Below, piece by piece: positions 57,330 through 64,000 of a stretch of 64,000 nucleotides of DNA. Positions within the stretch are counted from its first letter, which is position 1. The number at the start of each line of letters is the position of its first letter. The notes beneath the pieces were generated by a model. It was not told the DNA's origin. It was given only the letters and a program-made list of their open reading frames with translations, and made no database searches. The position numbers were made by a program, and so were the translations under genes. Origin of the DNA: Lysobacter sp. Root494 (lineage in GTDB: Bacteria > Pseudomonadota > Gammaproteobacteria > Xanthomonadales > Xanthomonadaceae). The DNA lies in assembly GCF_001427225.1 (NCBI RefSeq), contig NZ_LMFH01000005.1:795325-859324 (forward strand), in the 5' to 3' direction.

Positions 57330-57373
57330 CGCAATGGCGCGTTCGCGTCGCGAACGCCTCGGCCATTGCGTCA
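57327..57373. repeat. Nested palindrome over the der stop codon
   Basis: Perfect 12-base outer arms TGACGCAATGGC (57327-57338, including the TGA stop of der) and GCCATTGCGTCA (57362-57373). Inside, GCGTTCGC / GCGAACGC adds an 8-base pair around GTC. It can form a tall hairpin or cruciform. No T tract follows. Confidence 0.7.
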
Positions 57374-57398
57374 TCCATGCGAAGGCGGGGATCCAGCG
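57369..57398. repeat. dRS3/REP-like half copy
   Basis: CGTCATCCATGCGAAGGCGG followed by GGATCCAGCG resembles one arm of the copies at 6152 and 47181, with substitutions. It abuts the palindrome at the end of der. Confidence 0.55.
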
Positions 57399-57515
57399 AT
57401 TTTGCTTTCCGCTTTGGTTTCGCTGTTAGTTTCAGACTACTGCCAGCACACCCAGGTCGATGGAAAGCCAGAAATCGCCTAAGTAAAAAGCCATTCGCGG
57501 CAAACGCCGTCATCG

Positions 57516-58109
57516 ATGAATCCCGATAGCTCCCAGATCACCCTCGGCATTCTTGCCGGAGGACGCGCCACCCGGCTCGGCGGCCTCGACAAGGCCTGGA
57601 TCGAGCGCGGCGGTATCCCCCAGGTACTGCGCTGGCAGCGCCGCTTCGCGAGTGAAACCACCGCATTGCTCGTCAGCGCGAATCGCGATTTGTCCCGCTA
57701 TGCAGAAGCCGGATTGGAAGCCGTCACCGACCGCTTCACGGATGACCTCGGCCCCATCGCCGGCCTCGACGCGTTGCTCCACACCTGCCGCACACCCTGG
57801 GTGCTGACGCTTCCTGTCGACCTCGTCGGTGTCAACGAGTGCCTCGTTCCAAGCCTGTGCTCCAGTCGCAGCGACAACGGCGCCTTCGCCATCGATGCAG
57901 ACGGCCCGCAGCCGCTGGTGGCCTTGTGGCGTGTCGAGATGGCCTCACCGGCGATCGCGACTGCGATCGGGCAGGGCAACGGAGCCATCCACGCATTGCA
58001 TACAACACTCGGCATGGCCCCCGTGCGATTCGAAGGCGTACGCTTCGGCAACCTCAACACACCCGAAGACCTGCTCGCGGCCGGCGCTACAGCCATCCCT
58101 CATGATTGA
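57516..58109 (+). CDS. mobA: Molybdenum cofactor guanylyltransferase MobA
   Basis: Attaches GMP from GTP to molybdopterin. A 197-residue NTP transferase: LAGGRATRLGGLDKAWIERG is the nucleotide loop, and DLGPIAGLDALLHTC and LPVDLVGVNE follow. Slightly divergent from the canonical LAGGxSxRMGxDK in the loop. Precedes moeA, which it overlaps by eight bases. Confidence 0.9.
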   Translation: MNPDSSQITLGILAGGRATRLGGLDKAWIERGGIPQVLRWQRRFASETTALLVSANRDLSRYAEAGLEAVTDRFTDDLGPIAGLDALLHTCRTPWVLTLPVDLVGVNECLVPSLCSSRSDNGAFAIDADGPQPLVALWRVEMASPAIATAIGQGNGAIHALHTTLGMAPVRFEGVRFGNLNTPEDLLAAGATAIPHD

Positions 58110-59316
58110 TTTCCACATCAGCCTGTCGTTCGATGAAGCCTTGGCACTGCTGCGCGATGTAGCCGCTCGCCATCGCCTCGACACCGAATCGCTGGCCTTG
58201 TCACGCTGCCACGGACGCGTGCTGGCGGAAGACATCGACGCACCCATCGCGCTGCCACCTTTCGACAACAGCGCGATGGACGGCTTCGCGCTCCGCCATG
58301 CGGACCTACAGGACGCGAACACGATTCTGCAGCTGACCGGCGAGCAGTTCGCCGGCAATTCGCACGAGCTCTCCGTGCAACCAGGCGAATGCGTGCGGAT
58401 CACGACGGGCGCGCCGATGCCGACAGGTGCCGACACGGTGGCGATCAAGGAGAACAGTCGCGTCGAAGGCGCTGCGGTGATCGTCCTGACGCCACCAACG
58501 CCCGGCGCAAACGTGCGCCGCGCAGGCGAGGACGTGCGCGAAGGCGAGCGCGTCCTGCGTTCAGGTGAAGTGCTCACCCCGGCGCGCGTGTCGCTCGCGG
58601 CTTCGCTGGGTATCTCATTGCTGCGGGTGGCGCGCAAACCAACCGTGGCGGTGTTCACTACGGGCGACGAACTGGTCGAGCCGGGAATGCCGCTCGCCGC
58701 CGGCCAGATCTACGACAGCAACCGCGATCTGCTGATGGGGCTGCTGCGCGCGGATGGACTCGAACCCACGGCCTGGCCGCGTTTGCCCGACGATCCGAAA
58801 CAAGTGGAGATCGCCCTGCGTGATGCGGGCTGCGCCTTCGACCTGATCATTACCGCCGGTGGCGTGTCCGCCGGCGAGAAGGATTACCTCCCGGGCGTGC
58901 TCGCGCAGTTTGGCGAAACGCACTTCTGGAAAGTGAAGATGAAACCCGGCATGCCGTTGCTGTTCGGCAGCCTCGACCAGGCTCGCGTGCTGGGTCTTCC
59001 CGGCAATCCCGTATCGGTGCTCGCGACATACCTGACGTTCGGTCGTGCGTTGATCGATGGCTTGCAGGGACGCATGGAAGCCCGGCCCGCATGGCAGGCG
59101 CAACTCGTCGCCCCCCTGGACAAGTCCCACGCACGGCGTGAGTTCATCCGCGGCCGTGTTTTCAGCGGGCCGAACGGCGCGTTGCACGTCGATGCGAATC
59201 CGGCCACGGGTTCGCATCGCCTGCGTGCCGTTGCGGATTCCAACGCGCTCATCGTCGTGCCCGAAGGGCCGCAGCACTTCGCGGCGGGCGAAGTAGTCGA
59301 AATCCTGCCGCTGTAG
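58102..59316 (+). CDS. moeA: Molybdopterin molybdenumtransferase MoeA
   Basis: Inserts molybdate into adenylylated molybdopterin. A 404-residue protein: PPFDNSAMDGFALR, GAPMPTGADTVAIKEN, IYDSNRDLLMGLL, GGVSAGEKDYLPGVL and LGLPGNPVSVLATYL are the conserved segments. ATG at 58102 overlaps mobA by eight bases; the frame is open farther upstream but only within mobA. Confidence 0.95.
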   Translation: MIDFHISLSFDEALALLRDVAARHRLDTESLALSRCHGRVLAEDIDAPIALPPFDNSAMDGFALRHADLQDANTILQLTGEQFAGNSHELSVQPGECVRITTGAPMPTGADTVAIKENSRVEGAAVIVLTPPTPGANVRRAGEDVREGERVLRSGEVLTPARVSLAASLGISLLRVARKPTVAVFTTGDELVEPGMPLAAGQIYDSNRDLLMGLLRADGLEPTAWPRLPDDPKQVEIALRDAGCAFDLIITAGGVSAGEKDYLPGVLAQFGETHFWKVKMKPGMPLLFGSLDQARVLGLPGNPVSVLATYLTFGRALIDGLQGRMEARPAWQAQLVAPLDKSHARREFIRGRVFSGPNGALHVDANPATGSHRLRAVADSNALIVVPEGPQHFAAGEVVEILPL

Positions 59317-59337
59317 TCCGCGGCAACATCCCGCGCG

Positions 59338-59373
59338 TTGGCGCGAACCCGCCACGGCGCCGATAATCCTGCC
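59338..59373 (+). promoter_or_regulatory. Candidate leaderless promoter of moeB
   Basis: -35 TTGGCG (59338-59343), 18-base spacer, -10 GATAAT (59362-59367). The expected start site, about seven bases downstream, falls on the A of the moeB ATG. There is no Shine-Dalgarno sequence before that ATG. Confidence 0.5.
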
Positions 59374-60501
59374 ATGGGCATCCCAACGATTACTCCGAAA
59401 GAAGCCCTGCAGCGGCAACAGGCAGGTGCAGTGCTCGTCGACGTGCGCGAGGCGCACGAGCGCGCGACGGGCTTCGCGATGGGCGCCGTCGGCATCGCAC
59501 GCGCGGAACTCGAAGCCGACCCGCAAGCCGTGCTGCCGGACACCGACACCGAGGTTCTGCTGATCTGCCAGTCGGGCGCGCGTTCGCTGAAGGCCGCCGA
59601 AGCGCTGCGGGCAGCCGGATATGGCCATCTGGTTTCCGTCGAAGGCGGCACCACGCGCTGGATCGCCGAAGGCCTGCCAATTACCCGGCCCGACGTCGAC
59701 AGTGATTTCTACGATCGCTATTCCCGCCACCTGCGCCTGCCCGAAGTCGGCGAGGCAGGGCAGCGCCGCCTCGAAGCCGCACGCGTGGCGATGGTCGGCG
59801 CGGGCGGTCTGGGCTCGCCGGCCGCGTACTATCTCGCCGCCGCGGGTGTAGGCACGCTGGTGCTGGCCGATGACGACGTCGTCGATCGCAGTAACCTGCA
59901 GCGCCAGATCCTGCACACGGAAGCGCGCATCGGCGTTCCCAAGGTCGAATCGGCGCGCGCCGCGCTGTCTGCATTGAACCCTCGGGTGAAGATCGAGGCG
60001 TTCGCCGAGCGCATCACCGCCGCGAACGTCGAACGCCTGATCGCCGAGGCGGATGTCGTGGTCGACGGCGCCGACAACTTCCCCGTGCGCTATCTCCTCA
60101 ACGACGCCTGCGTGAAGCTGCGCAAGCCGCTCGTGTACGGCGCCGTGCATCGTTTCGAAGGGCAGGTGAGCGTGTACGACGCCGGGCGCCATCGCGGACA
60201 GGCGCCGTGCTACCGCTGCCTCTTCCCCGAACCGCCGCCGCCCGAAGCCGCACCCAACTGCGCGGAAGCTGGCGTGCTTGGCGTGCTGCCGGGTGTCATC
60301 GGCCTGCTGCAGGCTACCGAGGCGATCAAGCTGATTCTCGGCATCGGCGAACCCCTCGCGGGACGCCTGCTGAATTTCGATGCGCTGGCGATGCGTTTCC
60401 GGGAGACCCGGTTGCGCCCCGACCCGGACTGCGTCGTGTGCGCGCCGGGGCGTGAATTCCCCGGTTACATCGACTATGCGAGGTTCTGCGCGGGCACCTG
60501 A
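59374..60501 (+). CDS. moeB: MoeB-type adenylyltransferase with N-terminal rhodanese domain
   Basis: A 375-residue protein: rhodanese domain first (about 7-105; active-site cysteine in LLICQSGARSLKAA), then a ThiF/MoeB domain (VGAGGLGSPAAYYLAAAGVG for ATP, DGADNFPVRYLLND, and zinc cysteines in CYRCLF and DPDCVVC). MoeB adenylates the small sulfur carrier MoaD; the rhodanese could pass sulfur. In MOCS3 and MoeZ the rhodanese is C-terminal, so this order is reversed. It follows moeA by 57 bases. Confidence 0.93.
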   Translation: MGIPTITPKEALQRQQAGAVLVDVREAHERATGFAMGAVGIARAELEADPQAVLPDTDTEVLLICQSGARSLKAAEALRAAGYGHLVSVEGGTTRWIAEGLPITRPDVDSDFYDRYSRHLRLPEVGEAGQRRLEAARVAMVGAGGLGSPAAYYLAAAGVGTLVLADDDVVDRSNLQRQILHTEARIGVPKVESARAALSALNPRVKIEAFAERITAANVERLIAEADVVVDGADNFPVRYLLNDACVKLRKPLVYGAVHRFEGQVSVYDAGRHRGQAPCYRCLFPEPPPPEAAPNCAEAGVLGVLPGVIGLLQATEAIKLILGIGEPLAGRLLNFDALAMRFRETRLRPDPDCVVCAPGREFPGYIDYARFCAGT

Positions 60502-60512
60502 GGAGGTTGCGG

Positions 60513-61571
60513 ATGGCCGATAGCGGGAAAGAAGCGGGTTCGCCCGCCATTCGTTTCACTTCCATCGCGCTGGGCGGCCTGCTGGCCGCCTGCCTCGAAA
60601 TGGCCCCGGGCCCGGCTACGGCGGCGCGGGTCTGCGAGCGCATTCCACAGTCGCCGCCTTCCTACGCTTCGCGCATCGCCGCGGTTGCGTGCGCGGAAAA
60701 CTCGCTCTGGTACAGCCCTTTCATCGATGAGCAGGGCCGGCTGGCCAGCCTGTCGGTGGCGGAGACGGAGCGGGTGCGCCTGCAGGATGGCGCAACCCTC
60801 GCTTGGCAGCGCGTCGCCGAATACTGGAAGGGCAGCGGACTGCTCGCGCAGATGTCGTACTTTCCTGGCGCGAACGACTGTAGCTATGGCGAAACGCAAC
60901 ATCTGCCCGCGGCTTCCTGCCGCGCGTTTCTCACCGACACGCCGTGGTCGGCGGCGTTCGTGTCGTTCGTGATGAATCGAGCCGGATTGCCGGGCTTCAG
61001 TGCTTCGGCAAGCCATATCGATTTCATCCGCGATGCCTACGCGAATCCGGGTTCGCCATACGCGCTCCATGATCCGGACACCACCACGCCGGGCGCGGGC
61101 GACCTGCTTTGCTTCAGGCGCGGCGGCACGCCGATCGGTCCGCAGGGATTGCGCGAGATGCTGGCCAGCGGCTCGGCCGAAGGCATGAACATGCATTGCG
61201 ACATCGTCGTTGCAGCCAATCCGGGCGGCGACGGCAAGCTCTATCTCGTCGGCGGCAACGTGCTGCAGGGCGTGACGATGCGCGTGCTACCGCTCAATCG
61301 CAGCGGAATGATCTGGGGGCTGCCGCGCAAGACCAGCAATCCCGTCGACTGCCAGCCCGGCAATGCCGCCGCCTGCAGCTTCAACCGCCAGGATTGGGTG
61401 GCGCTGTTGAAGCTGAAGCCACTGCCTGCGCCGAGTGGCCCGTTGCCGATGCCTGACACGCTGTCGCAGCAGTGCTGTACGCAGTGTCCGTTGCCAATGC
61501 CCGCCGACATGAAGCGATGCCCGGTGCTCGAACGGCCCGTGGACATGCAGCCGGGATCGAGCGCGCCGTAA
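60513..61571 (+). CDS. DUF2272 protein
   Basis: A 352-residue protein with a hydrophobic, possibly exported N-terminal segment (about 15-40; FTSIALGGLLAACLEMAPG) and a DUF2272 domain: RIAAVACAENSLWYSPF, PWSAAFVSFVMNRAGLPGF, DPDTTTPGAGDLLCFRRG and HCDIVVAANPGGDGKLYLVGGN. The middle recalls NlpC/P60 or CHAP amidase folds (a Trp-Ser near the start, later His-Cys-Asp). A C-terminal Cys-rich tail ends it. RBS GAGGAGG is strong. It follows moeB by 11 bases; why it is there is unknown. Confidence 0.82.
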   Translation: MADSGKEAGSPAIRFTSIALGGLLAACLEMAPGPATAARVCERIPQSPPSYASRIAAVACAENSLWYSPFIDEQGRLASLSVAETERVRLQDGATLAWQRVAEYWKGSGLLAQMSYFPGANDCSYGETQHLPAASCRAFLTDTPWSAAFVSFVMNRAGLPGFSASASHIDFIRDAYANPGSPYALHDPDTTTPGAGDLLCFRRGGTPIGPQGLREMLASGSAEGMNMHCDIVVAANPGGDGKLYLVGGNVLQGVTMRVLPLNRSGMIWGLPRKTSNPVDCQPGNAAACSFNRQDWVALLKLKPLPAPSGPLPMPDTLSQQCCTQCPLPMPADMKRCPVLERPVDMQPGSSAP

Positions 61572-61604
61572 GCGGCACCCGCTCGGTCGCGGTTCGTGCT
61601 GCGG

Positions 61605-61805
61605 TCAGACTGCGCGTTCTATCCCACTCCGGCGCCGCGGCTTCGCGCGCGGATCGAGCTGTACATGGAGCACGGCATTGCAGTGAATGCAGCTGTAGCT
61701 CAGGCAGCGCACGTCGTCGTTGCCATTGTTCTGGCCGACGATGGTTTCAATGCGGACATGCAGCAGTCGCTTGCCGCATTTGGGGCATTCACCTTGGTGG
61801 GTCAT
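61605..61805 (-). CDS. Small zinc-ribbon-like protein
   Basis: A 66-residue protein with cysteine pairs CPKCGKRLL near residue 8 and CLSYSCIHCNAVLHV at about 34-42, fitting a four- or five-cysteine zinc ribbon. Its ATG overlaps the TGA of the upstream alpha/beta hydrolase (ATGA), so it is likely translated by coupling. A basic C-terminal tail (PRAKPRRRSGIERAV) might touch nucleic acid. No family recognised. Confidence 0.68.
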   Translation of the reverse strand: MTHQGECPKCGKRLLHVRIETIVGQNNGNDDVRCLSYSCIHCNAVLHVQLDPRAKPRRRSGIERAV

Positions 61806-62728
61806 GTGGATTTTCTCCGGCTCGGGCGGGGATTGGATCGCGGATTGCGCATGGCCCGCGCGTCCGGTGCCGGGCGGGAATTCAAGGTCGGAGGCTTCTT
61901 CGCACCGGTACGGGAGCGGCGTGCGGTTGGAGTCTTCCTCGATACGGTCGCTACGCCGCCGCCGAAACCTGGCGTGGCGAAGAACAGTTTCATCGTGCGC
62001 GCCAGCGCCGACGAGAATGCGATGCTGCTGTGATCCGCAGTCCGCAATTGCAGCACCTTGGGCGGGCGGGGCAGGGAGTTGATCAACCGCTGCGTGTTGG
62101 CCGCGGGAATCACGGTGTCCTGCCCGGCGCGCACCACCAGGATCGGTCCGGTGTAACGCGACAGGTTCGAAACCGAGTCATAGCGCTCTCGCGCGAGCAG
62201 GTGGATCGGCAGCCAGCGGTAGTGCGCCTGGCCAACATCGGCGAGCGTGTCGTACGGGGTGACCAGCGCCAGCCGGCGTACGGGACGGCGTGCCGCCACG
62301 TGCGCAGCGACGCCCGAACCCAGGCTGCGCCCGATCACGTCGATACCGATGTCCGGATGCAACCGCTGCACGTGGTCGAACAGGGCGAGCGCATCGCTGG
62401 TGATACCGGCTTCGGTCGGCTCGCCTTCGCTCGCGCCGAACCCCCGATACGCCATCAGATAGATCGTATGCTGCGGGAACCAGCGGGCAAACCGATCGCG
62501 ATTGACCTGCACGGGTTCGGCATTTCCGCCGAAATAGATCAACGCTTCTCGCCGTCCCGGATTGACGACCCATCCACGCAGCGTGACGCCGTCGTGTACG
62601 AGGGCGAAATCCGTATGTTCCGCGGCGACCCGCGTTTCATGCGGGCAATACACCAGGTCCCGCTGCCGCGCATACATCAGGCCGCAAAGGCCGAGGTACA
62701 CCAGTGGCGGCAAGGCGAGCCAGAACAT
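61802..62728 (-). CDS. Membrane-anchored alpha/beta hydrolase with basic tail
   Basis: A 308-residue protein: an N-terminal helix (FWLALPPLVYLGLCGLMYA, probably a membrane anchor), a hydrolase fold with nucleophile GRSLGSGVAAHVA, acid in VRAGQDTVIP and His in LRTADHSS, and then about 60 residues of Arg/Pro/Lys-rich, low-complexity tail absent from the usual YchJ/FrsA-like relatives. Its stop is in the ATG of the small zinc-ribbon gene. Substrate unknown. Confidence 0.82.
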   Translation of the reverse strand: MFWLALPPLVYLGLCGLMYARQRDLVYCPHETRVAAEHTDFALVHDGVTLRGWVVNPGRREALIYFGGNAEPVQVNRDRFARWFPQHTIYLMAYRGFGASEGEPTEAGITSDALALFDHVQRLHPDIGIDVIGRSLGSGVAAHVAARRPVRRLALVTPYDTLADVGQAHYRWLPIHLLARERYDSVSNLSRYTGPILVVRAGQDTVIPAANTQRLINSLPRPPKVLQLRTADHSSIAFSSALARTMKLFFATPGFGGGVATVSRKTPTARRSRTGAKKPPTLNSRPAPDARAMRNPRSNPRPSRRKST

Positions 62729-62836
62729 GGGCCAGGCGCAATACCTGTTGGCGGCCCGTCGCGGGCCCTGGATGAAAGCCTAGCGGCAGCAGCGTGAGCC
62801 GGATGCATAGCGCACGGCTCGCCCCCTTCGCGTTGG

Positions 62837-63148
62837 CTAGTCCTTGTGCAAACGCTGTGCTGCCTCGAACGCGGCCAGCTGTTCGGGGGTGGCTTCGCGC
62901 TGGTGCCTCGCCTTCCATTGCGGGAAGGGCTCGCCGTAGACCGCTTCGCGGGCCTCGTCCCTGGTCATGGTGATGCCCCGGTGTTCGGCTGCGTCGCGAT
63001 ACCAGTCGGCCAGGCAGTTGCGGCAGAAGCCGGCGAGGATCATCAGGTCGATGTTCTGCACGTCGGGCCGTTCCTTGAGCAAATGATCGCGCAGGCGGCG
63101 GAATACGGCGGCTTCGATCTGGGTGGTTTCGAAATCGGTGTCGGTCAT
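62837..63148 (-). CDS. DUF1244 protein
   Basis: A 103-residue protein of the DUF1244 group: ILAGFCRNCLADWYRDAA is the family signature with two cysteines three apart, followed by EAREAVYGEPFPQWK. Function unknown. ATG at 63148 starts MTDTDFETTQIE. It is divergent from folD across about 70 bases. Confidence 0.88.
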   Translation of the reverse strand: MTDTDFETTQIEAAVFRRLRDHLLKERPDVQNIDLMILAGFCRNCLADWYRDAAEHRGITMTRDEAREAVYGEPFPQWKARHQREATPEQLAAFEAAQRLHKD

Positions 63149-63218
63149 GGCGGGGCGGGTGTAGCGGACGATGGGCGATAATGTGCGCCTTCCTCGCTCC
63201 CCACGGCCAGCGCCACGC

Positions 63219-64000
63219 ATGACTGCCCGCATCCTCGACGGCAAACGCATCGCCGAAGACCTGCTCGACAACCTGAAGGTGCAGGTCGATGCCCGCATTG
63301 CCGCCGGCGGGGCCGCCCCGGGGCTCGCGGTGGTGCTCGTGGGCAGTGATCCGGCGTCCGCGGTGTACGTGAAAAACAAGCGTCGCGCGGCGCAGAAGGT
63401 GGGCATCCGCGCCATCGACTACGACTTGCCGGCGAACACGTCCGACGAGGAGCTCCTCGCCCTGATCGACCGGCTCAATGCCGACCCGCAGGTGCACGGC
63501 GTCCTGGTCCAGCTGCCATTGCCGGGACACCGCGACGCGACGCAGCTGATCCACCGCATCGACCCGCGCAAGGATGTCGACGGTTTCCATCCGGAAAACG
63601 TTGGCCACCTGGCCCTGCGCCAGTTCGGCCTGCGCCCATGCACGCCGCGCGGCATCACCACGCTGCTGGCCTATACCGACCGTGCCGTGCGAGGCCAGAG
63701 CGCGACGATCGTGGGCGTGTCCAACCACGTCGGCCGGCCGATGGCCCTGGAACTGTTGATCGCGGGCTGCACCGTAACCAGTTGCCACAAGTTCACGCCG
63801 CCTGCCGTGCTGGAGCAGTCGGTCCGGAACGCCGACATCCTCGTCGTGGCCGTGGGCCGTCCGCAGCTGATCCCTGGCGAATGGGTGAAGCCGGGCGCCG
63901 TGGTCATCGATGTCGGTATCAACCGGCTCGACGACGGGCGTCTGGTGGGCGACGTCGGTTTCGAAGCCGCGGCCCAGCGCGCGAGCTGGATCACGCCGGT
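63219..64000 (+). CDS. folD: FolD, methylenetetrahydrofolate dehydrogenase/cyclohydrolase (5' part)
   Basis: Interconverts methylene-, methenyl- and formyl-tetrahydrofolate. 260 codons are present before the right edge cuts it; the whole enzyme is about 285-290 residues. Visible are [20 protein letters not shown] (catalytic Lys and Tyr), [28 protein letters not shown] and the Rossmann [16 protein letters not shown]. The last has Asn-His-Val for the more usual Ser-x-x-V. ATG at 63219. A GATAAT box lies at 63177-63182. Confidence 0.96.
   Translation, partial: MTARILDGKRIAEDLLDNLKVQVDARIAAGGAAPGLAVVLVGSDPASAVYVKNKRRAAQKVGIRAIDYDLPANTSDEELLALIDRLNADPQVHGVLVQLPLPGHRDATQLIHRIDPRKDVDGFHPENVGHLALRQFGLRPCTPRGITTLLAYTDRAVRGQSATIVGVSNHVGRPMALELLIAGCTVTSCHKFTPPAVLEQSVRNADILVVAVGRPQLIPGEWVKPGAVVIDVGINRLDDGRLVGDVGFEAAAQRASWITP

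Noticed and set aside
54813-57374. 853-codon minus-strand frame over bamB and der
   Set aside because: Both sense genes have clear motifs; the antisense product is His/Arg-rich without domains.

Overview
The window is a high-GC, densely coded stretch of chromosome from a gammaproteobacterium. The family is inferred from gene order and protein character and was not searched. Clues to Xanthomonadaceae, probably a Lysobacter-like genus, are a serC-pheA-hisC-aroA run, a cmk-rpsA-ihfB-lapA-lapB-sugar gene-galU run, a 565-residue proline/alanine-rich membrane protein next to nfuA, and REP-type repeats at gene ends. Nearly everything is core housekeeping. I see no prophage, insertion sequence, CRISPR array, toxin-antitoxin pair or defence island.

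Layout. 1-4.1 kb: serine and aromatic amino-acid synthesis (serC end, pheA, hisC, aroA; the last three overlap by start/stop codons). 4.1-6.1 kb: a TonB-like protein and serS. 6.2-11.4 kb: azoreductase with a divergent LysR regulator, tRNA-Ser(UGA), an aldehyde dehydrogenase, an M28 peptidase and a LuxR-type response regulator. 11.5-16.2 kb: rne and rluC, divergent across a 589-base gap. 16.2-20.4 kb: a TonB-domain lipoprotein, phhB, nfuA, the large repetitive membrane protein and two small cytochromes c. 20.9-28.6 kb: an RND efflux operon with one adaptor and two permeases. 28.7-31.6 kb: a TraB-family protein and a TetR-hydrolase pair. 31.7-34.3 kb: agmatine-to-putrescine genes aguA and aguB plus an acetyltransferase. 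34.4-45.9 kb: rpmJ, cmk, rpsA, ihfB, lapA, lapB, two polysaccharide genes, galU, a FAD amine oxidase and csaA. 45.9-50.4 kb: psrA with fatty-acid beta-oxidation genes, read on the minus strand. 50.6-57.3 kb: ndk, rlmN, pilF, rodZ, yfgM, bamB, der. 57.5-61.6 kb: molybdenum-cofactor genes mobA, moeA, moeB and a DUF2272 protein. 61.6-64 kb: a small zinc-ribbon protein coupled to a hydrolase, a DUF1244 protein and the start of folD.

How it works together. The best regulatory stories readable from the sequence are: a PsrA-type regulator whose own promoter carries an exact match to the Pseudomonas PsrA box and which leads a beta-oxidation operon; a TetR regulator sharing a 15-base motif with the start of its downstream hydrolase; and a LysR-type T-N11-A palindrome between azoR and its divergent regulator. 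Two REP-like repeat families sit at gene ends, one of them inside the beta-oxidation operon. No clearly new multi-gene system stands out. The less-described items are the repetitive membrane protein, the zinc-ribbon/hydrolase pair, the rhodanese-first MoeB with its DUF2272 neighbour, and the acetyltransferase behind aguAB.
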